Positions 48,923 through 56,872 of a stretch of 64,000 bases of DNA are shown here, piece by piece. The notes beneath the pieces are model-generated. The model was not told the origin of the DNA, made no database searches, and was given only the letters and a program-made list of their open reading frames with translations. The DNA is from Bacteroides reticulotermitis JCM 10512 (GTDB lineage: Bacteria; Bacteroidota; Bacteroidia; Bacteroidales; Bacteroidaceae). The stretch lies in the NCBI RefSeq assembly GCF_000517545.1, contig NZ_BAIV01000001.1:186001-250000 (forward strand), read 5' to 3'. The position numbers were made by a program, and so were the translations under genes. Position 1 is the stretch's first letter, and each line of letters opens with the position of its first letter.

Positions 48923-49005
48923 TGTACAATATTCCATGTAATTGCTGTTGGTCTAAAATGGTCAGGCTTGTTCTTTGATTATTAGTTTCTTATCCCTTAC
49001 TTTTG
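48923..49005 (+). promoter_or_regulatory. Regulon promoter 4 with upstream element
   Basis: TGTACAATATTCCATG (48923-48938), GGTCTAAAATGGTC (starts 48950) and the -7 box TACTTTTG (starts 48998) repeat the layout of promoter 3: 27 bp and 48 bp. TTTG at 48974-48977 is 24 bp before the -7 box, the normal -33 position. Confidence 0.88.
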
Positions 49006-49205
49006 ACGAGAAGAGAATTAGTAAACAAATTTTCAAAGAGTAATGGGATAAATGTTGAGTCTTGCCGAGCACTTCATATCCTTTGCTTTTTAACCATCAA
49101 AAAGGAGGTAAGGCAAACGCAAAAATCATTTGGCTTTATAACAAATTTGTTTTGTTTATTTATTGAAGAGACAAATTCAGTTTTTTTAATTAAACTATTA
49201 TTATT
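49006..49205 (+). promoter_or_regulatory. Conserved 200-nt leader of peptide gene 4
   Basis: This leader is homologous along its length to 43710-43916 (shared ACGAG, AAACAAATT, GTTGAGTCT..GCCGA, ATCC, AAAAAGGAGGTAA). It ends at ATG 49206. Such a long conserved untranslated stretch before a short peptide gene suggests RNA-level control. Confidence 0.6.
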
Positions 49206-49478
49206 ATGAGAAAGAAAACGTTAAGTATAGTATTTTTATTTATTATGGCTATAGGCTATGGTATATATGTATCGCAAGACAAAGATAACCTGTCTGATCT
49301 TGCTTTGGCTAATATAGAGGCATTAGCAAGTGATTATGAATTACCAGAATTGGAGGTCACATGTAATGGAAAAGGAGGGGTTTGTTGGCGAATCTCAAGA
49401 ATCGAATGTACAGTGCATAACTGGCCCGATTGTGAGTTCTCTGGTTATCAACACGAATCATGTTTGAGTCCTTGTTAA
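49206..49478 (+). CDS. NVEALA-family peptide precursor 4 (six cysteines)
   Basis: A 90-residue precursor with a basic start (MRKKT), a hydrophobic segment at about 5-22, then LSDLALANIEALASD with NIEALA at residues 36-41. The mature part of about 49 residues has six cysteines: VTCNG, GVCWR, IECTV, DCEFS, SCLSPC. The residue between motif and first Cys is acidic. The spacing of cysteines differs from peptide 3. It heads an operon of propeller lipoprotein, CxxC-DUF1573 lipoprotein and signal peptidase, which makes this the most complete cassette of the locus. Confidence 0.85.
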   Translation: MRKKTLSIVFLFIMAIGYGIYVSQDKDNLSDLALANIEALASDYELPELEVTCNGKGGVCWRISRIECTVHNWPDCEFSGYQHESCLSPC

Positions 49479-49491
49479 TCTAAATGAAGAG

Positions 49492-49567
49492 ATGAGGCTA
49501 TTTATTCAACTATTTTTTGTGCTTTAATTTTAAATAAAATGGAAAAATATAATGGGGATAGCCTCAT
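49492..49567 (+). repeat. Long-loop inverted repeat between peptide 4 and its propeller gene
   Basis: ATGAGGCTAT (49492-49501) pairs perfectly with ATAGCCTCAT (49558-49567) across a 56-nt loop. An A-run, not a T-run, follows, so it is not a standard terminator. It ends 9 bp before ATG 49577 and could mask that start or stabilise the upstream peptide mRNA. Confidence 0.55.
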
Positions 49568-49576
49568 AAAAAAATA

Positions 49577-50750
49577 ATGTATATGAATAAGATAGGACTG
49601 ATTTTATTATTGGCAATTGTTTACGGATGTTCTCTTAGTAAGCAAAATGTAACTATTGAGATTGAAACCATACCGGTTGCAGTAAATGATATGCTTGCGA
49701 ACGCTTCTTCCTTCATTGGAAAAATAGAGATAATTCCTCTGGAGACGAATGATTCATCATTAACCCAAATAGGCAAAAAAGTAATTTATAACAGGGAAAT
49801 GGATATGTATGCACTTTATACTAGGGACCAGATTGTGTTTACGTTCACTGGAGATGGTCGCTTTATTGCTAATTCAAAAAATATGCAAGGGCAAGGTCCT
49901 CAAGAGTATAATATGGCACTAGATATAAAATTCAATCCTGATTTAAAAGGAGTTGATCTTTTAGACCCCTATGGTTTAATATATACATATAGTCCTAGCT
50001 TCAATCTTATATCTAAGAAAAAGGTCAAATCTGAGTTTGTCCTTAACAAATTTATGGCGTTGAGCCTACATATTATGTTTTCACTTATCCTACTCTGTGG
50101 GCAGGTGAAGAGGTTTTGTTCGTAAATATGGATACGAAAGTGACAAAGAATGTGAGGTATAGTGGAACGATTTCTTTAAATTCAATGGACAGAGAGTGCT
50201 TTCACAAAGTCGGAAATAATTTCTATTTTATTCCTCCGGGTATTAATTATTATTTTTATCGAGTTGATGAACAGGAGATGAAGCTGACTCCTATTATGTA
50301 TCTCGATTTTGGAGATGCGGAAATAAAAGATGAAGACTTACCTGGTCGTGCGATTGAAGAAAGAGTTGATTCAGATAAGGAAAGAAAAAAACTGGCAGAT
50401 GAGGTCGATAAGAGGTGGAATGCTGTGCGAGAGTCTGATTATATTTATCCTTTAATCAAATTTTTCAATGATGATTATGTTTATGTGTATCTAGTTCAGG
50501 GAGATAAACGTCCGGGAAATACTTTTATTTTTAACAGAAAATCGAAAGAGTCCTTTTTAACGAAAGATAAAAAACCTATTATGTTCCCTCCTTGCTTTGC
50601 TATGTCGATAATGTGCTATTGAGTATTTGTGAACCAGAAGAGGTTCCTGTATCTGTGGATACTAGTTTAATGTCTTTGGAAAATATTGATAAAATGAAGC
50701 AATTGAAAGAAGATGATAATCCTGTAATACTAAAATATTACCTAAAATGA
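49577..50750 (+). pseudogene. Six-bladed beta-propeller lipoprotein 5 (two frameshifts)
   Basis: A lipoprotein (lipobox VYGC near residue 18) of the 6-bladed beta-propeller family, with signature NMQGQGPQEYN near residue 105. Two single-base deletions interrupt it. Near 50053 (AAATTTATGG) the expected text is KFYGVEPTYYVFTYPTLWAGEE. Near 50591-50593 (CCTCCTTGC) it is PPLLCYVDNVLLSICEP. It then runs to TGA 50748-50750 with NPVILKYYLK, giving 391 residues. The end overlaps the next ATG (ATGA), as expected for a functional coupled operon, which argues for sequence errors over old decay. Confidence 0.7.
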
Positions 50751-51631
50751 TTAAGAAAATAATAGGGTTGCTTTGTGTCTTTTTCTTGATGATATCATGT
50801 AAAGAAACTGAGAAACAAAGATTTGTTCGTTTGTTAAATGAATGGTTGGGCGAAATAGTCTACTATCCTAGTGGAATGTGTTTTACATCATATTCCAAAG
50901 ATTCAGTTATAACGAAATGTGATAAATCGATTTTTCCATACACTATACTCAATTATGTGGACTCTACAGGCTGTTTCAGTTGTAGGTTGCAACTTTCAAA
51001 GTGGAAAGAACTGATTGCGGAATTTGATTCAATAACTCCACATAAGCTAGATTTTATTTTTATTTTTAATTCTCAAGATGAGAGAGTACTAGCTCGGCTT
51101 TTAAAAAGAGAACACTTTACTAATTTTGTTTATATTGATGAGATTGATACATTAAATAAGATAAACCATTTTCCGAAGGATGAGAATTTTCAAACATTCC
51201 TTCTTGATAAAGATGACCGAGTTCTAGCTATCGGCAATCCTATTCATAATCCCAAAGTGAAAGAACTATATAAAAAAGTCATTTTAGGAGATGAAACCTT
51301 TAAACAAATTCCCCATAAAAATACAACTGTGAAAAAGGATAAATCAGTAGCTAACTTGGGAAGTTTCCCTTCGGAGGAAGAAGTGGTAACCGAATTCACT
51401 TTAACTAATACAGGAGATACTCCTTTAGTAGTCGTTGATGTGGTTACTTCTTGTGGATGCACTACTGTAGAATATAGTAGAAAACCGGTGCTACCCGGAA
51501 AAGGACTTAAGCTTTCTATTAAATATAAGGCGGACCAACCAGGATATTTTAATAAAAGTGTTAAAGTCTTTTGTAATGCAGAGAAATCGCCTTTACTATT
51601 AAACATTACTGGAAATGCGTTAACTGATTAG
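50747..51631 (+). CDS. CxxC thioredoxin-like lipoprotein with DUF1573 domain
   Basis: A 294-residue intact lipoprotein (lipobox MISC near residue 18). The N-terminal half is thioredoxin-like with CxxC at Cys76/Cys79 (GCFSCRL) and the strand FQTFLLDKDDRVLAIGNPI near residue 155. It is a paralogue of the 37458 protein. The C-terminal domain (about 195-294) is DUF1573, an immunoglobulin-like fold common in Bacteroidetes periplasmic proteins, with VVTSCGCTTVEYSRKPVLPG and LSIKYKADQPGYFNKSV. It is coupled to the propeller gene (ATGA) and followed after 8 bp by the signal peptidase. A disulfide or folding role for the exported peptides is an inference from context. Confidence 0.82.
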   Translation: MIKKIIGLLCVFFLMISCKETEKQRFVRLLNEWLGEIVYYPSGMCFTSYSKDSVITKCDKSIFPYTILNYVDSTGCFSCRLQLSKWKELIAEFDSITPHKLDFIFIFNSQDERVLARLLKREHFTNFVYIDEIDTLNKINHFPKDENFQTFLLDKDDRVLAIGNPIHNPKVKELYKKVILGDETFKQIPHKNTTVKKDKSVANLGSFPSEEEVVTEFTLTNTGDTPLVVVDVVTSCGCTTVEYSRKPVLPGKGLKLSIKYKADQPGYFNKSVKVFCNAEKSPLLLNITGNALTD

Positions 51632-51639
51632 GAAAGCCT

Positions 51640-52527
51640 ATGAATGAAGTGAGGACAATTCTGCTAAAATGTTGCAATAGCTTGCTGAATCTATCTTTTT
51701 GCTTGTGTCTCTTGTTTTTGCTAGCATTAGTTCTGCAAGTATTTTGCTTTACTTCGTTCAAGATACCATCCGATTCTATGGAGCCAACTTTACAAGCGGG
51801 TGACAAAATTCTGGTGAATAAAATGGTTATGGGAGCACGTTTATTTAATATTTCTGCTGCTTTAGAAAACAAAGATGTTGCCATTTACAGAGTACCTAGC
51901 CTAGATAAATTGCAAAGAAATGATGTTCTGGTTTTCAACTTTCCTTATGAGAAGAAACGAAAAGATAGCATTCGTTTTGATGTGATGCAATATTATGTAA
52001 AGCGATGTGTGGCTCTTCCAGGTGATACATTAGAAATTCGGCAAGGTCTTTTTAAAGTTCGTGGTGTGAATGAAATATTAGGAAATGCGAGAGCACAGGG
52101 ACAAATTTCTGAAATGTTGGCGAAAGATGAGAAAACTATTGTATTAAGAGCATTTCCCCGTGATAAAATAATGGGGTGGACGGTGTTAGAGTTTGGCCCA
52201 TTACCTGTGCCCAAGCAAGGGCAAGTGGTAAAGATGAATCGTGAGAATGGCTGCTTGTATAAACAATTGCTAGGATGGGAGCAGAAAAGGAAAGTGACCG
52301 TAAAGGATGATGCGGTAATGATTGGTGATAGTGTTATAAACGAATATCAGTTTGAAAAGAACTATTATTTTGTAGCAGGAGATAAGGCTGATAACTCTCA
52401 GGATTCTCGTTATTGGGGCATGTTGCCTGAAGAGTATATTGTAGGTAAAGCTACATATATTTGGAGTTCTGTAAATAGATATACTGGGCAAGTCCTGTGG
52501 GAACGTGTCATGAAAAAAATTAAATAG
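51640..52527 (+). CDS. lepB: Signal peptidase I (S26), compact form
   Basis: A 295-residue membrane-bound serine peptidase of family S26. One membrane segment (about 18-38) is followed by the catalytic box PSDSMEPTL with nucleophile Ser46. Next come RNDVLVFNFP, YYVKRCVALPGDTLEI with general base Lys121, and the C-terminal box AGDKADNSQDSRYWGMLPEE. All four boxes are intact. The main Bacteroides signal peptidases are generally larger, so this compact copy is likely an extra, locus-specific enzyme. It is the last gene of the peptide 4 operon, and the peptides carry an A-x-A-like site, so it is the obvious candidate to cut them (inference). Confidence 0.9.
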   Translation: MNEVRTILLKCCNSLLNLSFCLCLLFLLALVLQVFCFTSFKIPSDSMEPTLQAGDKILVNKMVMGARLFNISAALENKDVAIYRVPSLDKLQRNDVLVFNFPYEKKRKDSIRFDVMQYYVKRCVALPGDTLEIRQGLFKVRGVNEILGNARAQGQISEMLAKDEKTIVLRAFPRDKIMGWTVLEFGPLPVPKQGQVVKMNRENGCLYKQLLGWEQKRKVTVKDDAVMIGDSVINEYQFEKNYYFVAGDKADNSQDSRYWGMLPEEYIVGKATYIWSSVNRYTGQVLWERVMKKIK

Positions 52528-52552
52528 GCAGAGATACGAACTAAAAGCAATT

Positions 52553-52608
52553 GGTCCGAAATAGTCAGCCTGTTTTTTGTGCAATTACTTTCGTTTCGCC
52601 TATTTTTG
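52553..52608 (+). promoter_or_regulatory. Regulon promoter 5: GGTC repeat plus -7 box
   Basis: GGTCCGAAATAGTC starts at 52553; the second half-site is AGTC. The -7 box TATTTTTG starts at 52601, 48 bp on. The DUF4221-like gene begins 42 bp after the box. Confidence 0.82.
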
Positions 52609-52649
52609 GAGTCGCCAATTATGATAATTGAACAAATAAAAAAAGATAA

Positions 52650-53807
52650 ATGATCTTACGTGCTAAACATATTGCTTATGTATTCTTCTTTATGCTTTTT
52701 GTGATATTAATATCATGTACAGGAGTAAAAAAGGGAGGAGCAGTAGATAATAATAAAGTTGGGATACAGGTGGAGGAAATACAATTTCCTCCACAAAACA
52801 TATTACAACTAAAGTCATATTATTTATCTTCTCCTACTCATTTGGATTCTATGGATATCCTTATAGGCTATAACTATAGATTACATTCATTAGATTATAT
52901 AGATCTAAGAACAAAACGAATTACTCAAACTCAACTATCTAGTGACGGTCCTGATGCTCTTACTCGGTTATCGGGGATATATGCTCATACTTTAGATTCG
53001 GTATGGTTATCTGATGAATCTCAATCTATTTTTTTAGTAGATTCTACCGGAACAATAAAAAAAACGGTTAGTTTGAGAAAGCATTTGAAAGAAACAGAGC
53101 AGTTACTCATTAATACTAATTACGCAATGTATACTTCGCATTTGTATTATAATGCTGTTCGTCAATCATTGATGTTTTTGGTAAAGGACCTATCTTCTAA
53201 TTCTTTTGGCATAAAAGAGGTCTTTGTGGACAGTGAAAGGAGTGCAATAACTTATGAGCTTTCGCCCTCAAAGATCGTGCCTGATATAAGTGAGGGATAT
53301 ACTTATATGGATGCGCCTAATGTTAATTTTGTTGGTGAGAATATTATATATAACTATCCGATAGAATCTTCTATTTATACGCTTAATATACTTACCAATG
53401 AAAATAAAGTGATCACGGCGAAAAGTCGTTATACTTCAAATTTAGTTGAGAAATTTACATTAGCGGAGGATTATGCCGCTTTGGAAAGGCATAGAATTGA
53501 GAATCCTCATTTTTATGATGTAATGTATATTCCAAGCGTCAAAATGTATGCGCGTTTGCATATCGATAAACTAGAATTTGATGCGAATAGAGACCTAGAG
53601 AAATTGATAAATGATCGAGATTTATATTTGATGCTGTTTAATGAGGCTTTTGAGGTGGTTTGTGAAGTTAAATTGGCTAAGCATCGATATAGCTATTATA
53701 CAGGGTGGAATGTATTAAGTGATGGTATTGCTCTTTTTGTAGATAATGCACTGGATGAGCAGAATACGACAGATGATTTGAGGATGGATTTAGTTTTTCC
53801 AGAATGA
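52650..53807 (+). CDS. DUF4221-like propeller lipoprotein
   Basis: A 385-residue intact lipoprotein (hydrophobic core, lipobox LISC near residue 23). The body resembles the DUF4221 family of Bacteroides lipoproteins, probably also a beta-propeller: MDILIGYNYRLHSLDYIDL, QLSSDGPDALTRLSGIY near residue 100 (the counterpart of the GxGPxE loop of the other propellers), and SVWLSDESQSIFLVDSTG. No cysteine-rich peptide gene accompanies it. Regulon promoter 5 drives it. The O-antigen-ligase-like gene follows about 100 bp later. Confidence 0.75.
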   Translation: MILRAKHIAYVFFFMLFVILISCTGVKKGGAVDNNKVGIQVEEIQFPPQNILQLKSYYLSSPTHLDSMDILIGYNYRLHSLDYIDLRTKRITQTQLSSDGPDALTRLSGIYAHTLDSVWLSDESQSIFLVDSTGTIKKTVSLRKHLKETEQLLINTNYAMYTSHLYYNAVRQSLMFLVKDLSSNSFGIKEVFVDSERSAITYELSPSKIVPDISEGYTYMDAPNVNFVGENIIYNYPIESSIYTLNILTNENKVITAKSRYTSNLVEKFTLAEDYAALERHRIENPHFYDVMYIPSVKMYARLHIDKLEFDANRDLEKLINDRDLYLMLFNEAFEVVCEVKLAKHRYSYYTGWNVLSDGIALFVDNALDEQNTTDDLRMDLVFPE

Positions 53808-53905
53808 TAATCTTCGAAAATGGTAAAATACTATATTATTTCTGATGCTAGCGTTTTTATGTAACGATATTAGGACCTGAATTACTTGTTGAATGAAATA
53901 TTAAA

Positions 53906-55548
53906 TTGATACAAATAGGAATAAAACATATAGGGAATTTGATAATGCTCGTGGGAGTTATCGCTATTCTAGCGGTATTACTTTTGCCCACTTCAACCAT
54001 CATTGCTGTCGGAGATATGTCATATCAAAAACTATGGTTAGGATATATGTCTGTTGTGTTTATTATTGGTTGTTTGTTTTATTTTAATATGAATGAGAAA
54101 CAATGTCTCTCTTTTCATTTATTTGTTATATGGGTATTGATTGCATTAGGTGGAATTGAAGCAATTTGGGGTTTGAGGCAACTATATGGTTTGGCTGTTT
54201 CAAACCATGCATTGTATGCCCTTACAGGTTCTTTCTACAATCCCGGCCCCTATTCGGGATACTTGGCGATGGTATTTCCGATTTGTTTGCATGAATGGCT
54301 GAATGTGAAAAATGTAAGAGAGCGTCGATGGATGCAGCAGGGGAAGTGCTATTTGTCGATAGGAGTGATTTTATTGATTGTTTGTGTACTGCCTGCTGGT
54401 ATGAGTCGTTCGGCATGGATTGCTGCTACTATTTCGAGTGCATGGGTATATGGAATGCATGCTTCCTGGGGAAGTAGAATAAAGGAGATAGGACGAAAAT
54501 ATAGGGGAAGGGCATTAGCCGCTATTATCACTGGGGGGATTGTATTGTTAATGGCTGGCTATGCCCTTTTCCATTTAAAGGCTGATTCGGCTAGCGGGCG
54601 TCTGTTCATGTGGAAAATAAGTGGACTGGCTATTGCCGAAAGCCCTTTGTGGGGCCATGGAAGTGGAACTTTTGCTTCAGTTTACGGAATGGCACAGGAG
54701 AGTTATTTTGCTGCCGGAAGCTATACAAAAACGGAAGAGTTGGTGGCAGGAAGTCCGGAATATGCTTTTAACGAATATCTGCAAATAGCGGTGGAATATG
54801 GAGTTCCATTCCTTATTCTTATTTTAATGCTGATTGCGTTTTGCCTTTGGAAAGGGATTACTGAACAAAAGATTGGTATCTGTGGTGGCGTGATTTCTGT
54901 TTTGGTATTTGCCTTTTCCTCTTATCCGATGCAAATTCCCGGTTTTGCTATAGCTATTTTCTTTTTATTGGCCGCTTGTGTTATAAGTCGTTCCAAAATT
55001 TCATTGATATTTTTTAGTTTGATAGTAGCTCTTTTGGGAACTTATTGCTTAAAGAGTAATCAATATGATGCTTGTAAGGAGTGGTTCCGTGTTAAAATGA
55101 TGTATAATATTGGTGCTTATCAGGCTGCTAAGGAAGAATATGAGGTGCTATATCCTGAGTTGAAAAATAGAGGAGCATTCCTTTTTGAATATGGTCATTG
55201 TTTGCATAAATTGAAAGTATATGACTCTTCTATAAGGATGTTGAAAGAAGCGATTCAGTATAGCAGTGATCCGATGATTCTGAATATTATTGGTAAGAAC
55301 TACCATGCATTGGGTGAGTTTGAAAAGGCTGAGGAATGTTGATACGTTCTACGCATCGTCTTCCGGGACGTATTTATCCGTATTACTTATTGGTGAAGTT
55401 GTATACCGAACCGGAATTTCAGAACCTGGAAAAGTTTAAGCAAACAGCTTCTATAGTATTGACAAAAGAACCTAAAGTACAATCAACAGCTATAAAGGAG
55501 ATGCGAGAAGAGGTACGGAAATTAATAATTGATCATAGCGAACGGTAA
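53906..55548 (+). CDS. O-antigen ligase-like membrane protein with TPR tail (frameshifted)
   Basis: A polytopic membrane protein with about ten to twelve segments and a Wzy_C / O-antigen-ligase-like region: GSFYNPGPYSGYLAMVFP near residue 108, MSRSAWIAATI near 165 and the large loop with LWGHGSGTFASVYGMAQ near 250. The C-terminus carries TPR-like helices (YQAAKEEYEVLYPEL). The frame breaks near 55336 (GAGGAATGTTG lacks one base) and continues to 55548, giving 547 residues. The start is uncertain: TTG 53906 or ATG 53945; a stop at 53894 prevents a longer one. Family members transfer or polymerise glycans, so here it might glycosylate an exported product or make a surface glycan. Confidence 0.72.
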
Positions 55549-55657
55549 TATGAGTGAATAGATAATAATGAAATAAAAGATGATAAGATATCTGAGTGAG
55601 ATGCACTTTGTAAGTTATAATATTAACCATACAGCTTGATTAATGTGTTTTATTTTT

Positions 55658-55665
55658 TACATTTG
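55658..55665 (+). promoter_or_regulatory. -7 box for the RND efflux operon
   Basis: TACATTTG, exact TAnnTTTG, 58 bp before ATG 55723. No GGTC repeat lies 48 bp upstream, so the efflux operon is outside the regulon. Confidence 0.6.
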
Positions 55666-55722
55666 CAAATAAACGATTGATGTTAGCTAGTTGACTATAC
55701 TAAGATAAACAAACATTAAAAT

Positions 55723-56826
55723 ATGATGAAACATAAATTTACGTGGCTTTTACTATCTGTAGCCTTAAGTCTGGTAGTTGCCTGTTCTGGCAAAAAGAGT
55801 GATGCTGATAAAAAAGAACTAGGAGTTTCTACAGTTCTTCCTGATGGCGATAATAGAGTGAGTGCCCAGATCTTAAAGCGGTGCGACTTCCACCACGAAC
55901 TGATAAGTAATGGGAAGGTGAATGCGCGCAGTAAAGCTGATCTACGGTTTGAGACAGGTGAAGTCATTGCTCGTATCTACGTAAAAAATGGGGATCGAGT
56001 ACGTAAAGGCCAAAAGTTGGCAGAGTTGGATCAGTTTCGCCTTGAACAAAAAATGGCTCAAGCGGAAGATGCTTTAGCGAAAGCAAGCTTGGAGTTACAG
56101 GATGTTCTGATTGGGCAGGGGTACACATCGGATGATTTTAGTAAAGTACCGGCTGAAACGATGAAGCTTGCCAAGGTGAAAAGTGGTTATGACCAAACAA
56201 AATCACAGTATGAGTTGATAAAGAGAGAGCTAGAGCATGCTACGTTGGTAGCTCCTTTTGATGGAATAGTGGCTAACTTATTCGCAAAACCTCATAATCC
56301 CGCCAATACGTCTGAGGTGTTTTGTACGGTTATCGACACACGGGGAATGGAAGCGGACTTTACTGTATTAGAGAGCGAATTGTCTTTTATCAAGATGGGA
56401 GACAAAGTTTCGGTTACTCCCTATGCCGGCGGTGATTCTTATGAAGGGAGTGTATCCGAAGTCAATCCGTTGGTAGATGTCAATGGGATGGTAAAGGTAA
56501 AGGCTGCGGTGAATGGACAAGATAAGTTGTTTAGTGGCATGAATGTGCGAGTGAGTGTACGTCGCTCCTTGGGCGGTCAACTGGTGATACCTAAAACGGC
56601 TGTTGTCTTGCGTTCGGGCAAACAGGTCGTGTTTACTCTAAGTAACGACAAAGCTATGTGGAATTATGTACATACAGGATTAGAAAACGCCACCGAGTAT
56701 GTTGTTTCCGATAAATCGCAGAAAGGGATTGCGGATGGGCTACTTGAAGGTGACACAGTTATTATTACTGGTAATTTGAACTTGGCGCATGAGGCAGAAG
56801 TACAAGCTACTATGCATGCCGAATAA
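55723..56826 (+). CDS. RND efflux periplasmic adaptor (membrane-fusion) subunit
   Basis: A 367-residue membrane-fusion protein of the HlyD/AcrA type, a lipoprotein by its signal (lipobox VVAC near residue 21). It links the inner-membrane pump to the outer-membrane channel. Visible parts are the lipoyl halves (GEVIARIYVKNGDRVRKGQ near residue 86 and TLVAPFDGIVANLFAKP near 175), a short coiled-coil hairpin between them, and the beta-barrel with FTVLESELSFIKMGDKV near 215. The C-terminal membrane-proximal domain ends near LNLAHEAEVQ. It heads a four-gene operon. Substrate cannot be told. Confidence 0.92.
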   Translation: MMKHKFTWLLLSVALSLVVACSGKKSDADKKELGVSTVLPDGDNRVSAQILKRCDFHHELISNGKVNARSKADLRFETGEVIARIYVKNGDRVRKGQKLAELDQFRLEQKMAQAEDALAKASLELQDVLIGQGYTSDDFSKVPAETMKLAKVKSGYDQTKSQYELIKRELEHATLVAPFDGIVANLFAKPHNPANTSEVFCTVIDTRGMEADFTVLESELSFIKMGDKVSVTPYAGGDSYEGSVSEVNPLVDVNGMVKVKAAVNGQDKLFSGMNVRVSVRRSLGGQLVIPKTAVVLRSGKQVVFTLSNDKAMWNYVHTGLENATEYVVSDKSQKGIADGLLEGDTVIITGNLNLAHEAEVQATMHAE

Positions 56827-56872
56827 TGCATTCGGAAGGGTAGGGTAAATAATAAAAAACACTTAAATATTC

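Noticed and set aside
35896..52608. The repeated GGTC segments as a CRISPR array or insertion-sequence ends
   Set aside because: They are 14-bp direct repeats kilobases apart, each with a promoter box at a fixed distance, without spacers, transposase or flanking duplications.
36985..55340. Programmed ribosomal frameshifting as an explanation of the split genes
   Set aside because: The breaks go in both directions, lie in varied contexts and lack slippery heptamers with a downstream structure. Two housekeeping genes show the same defect.
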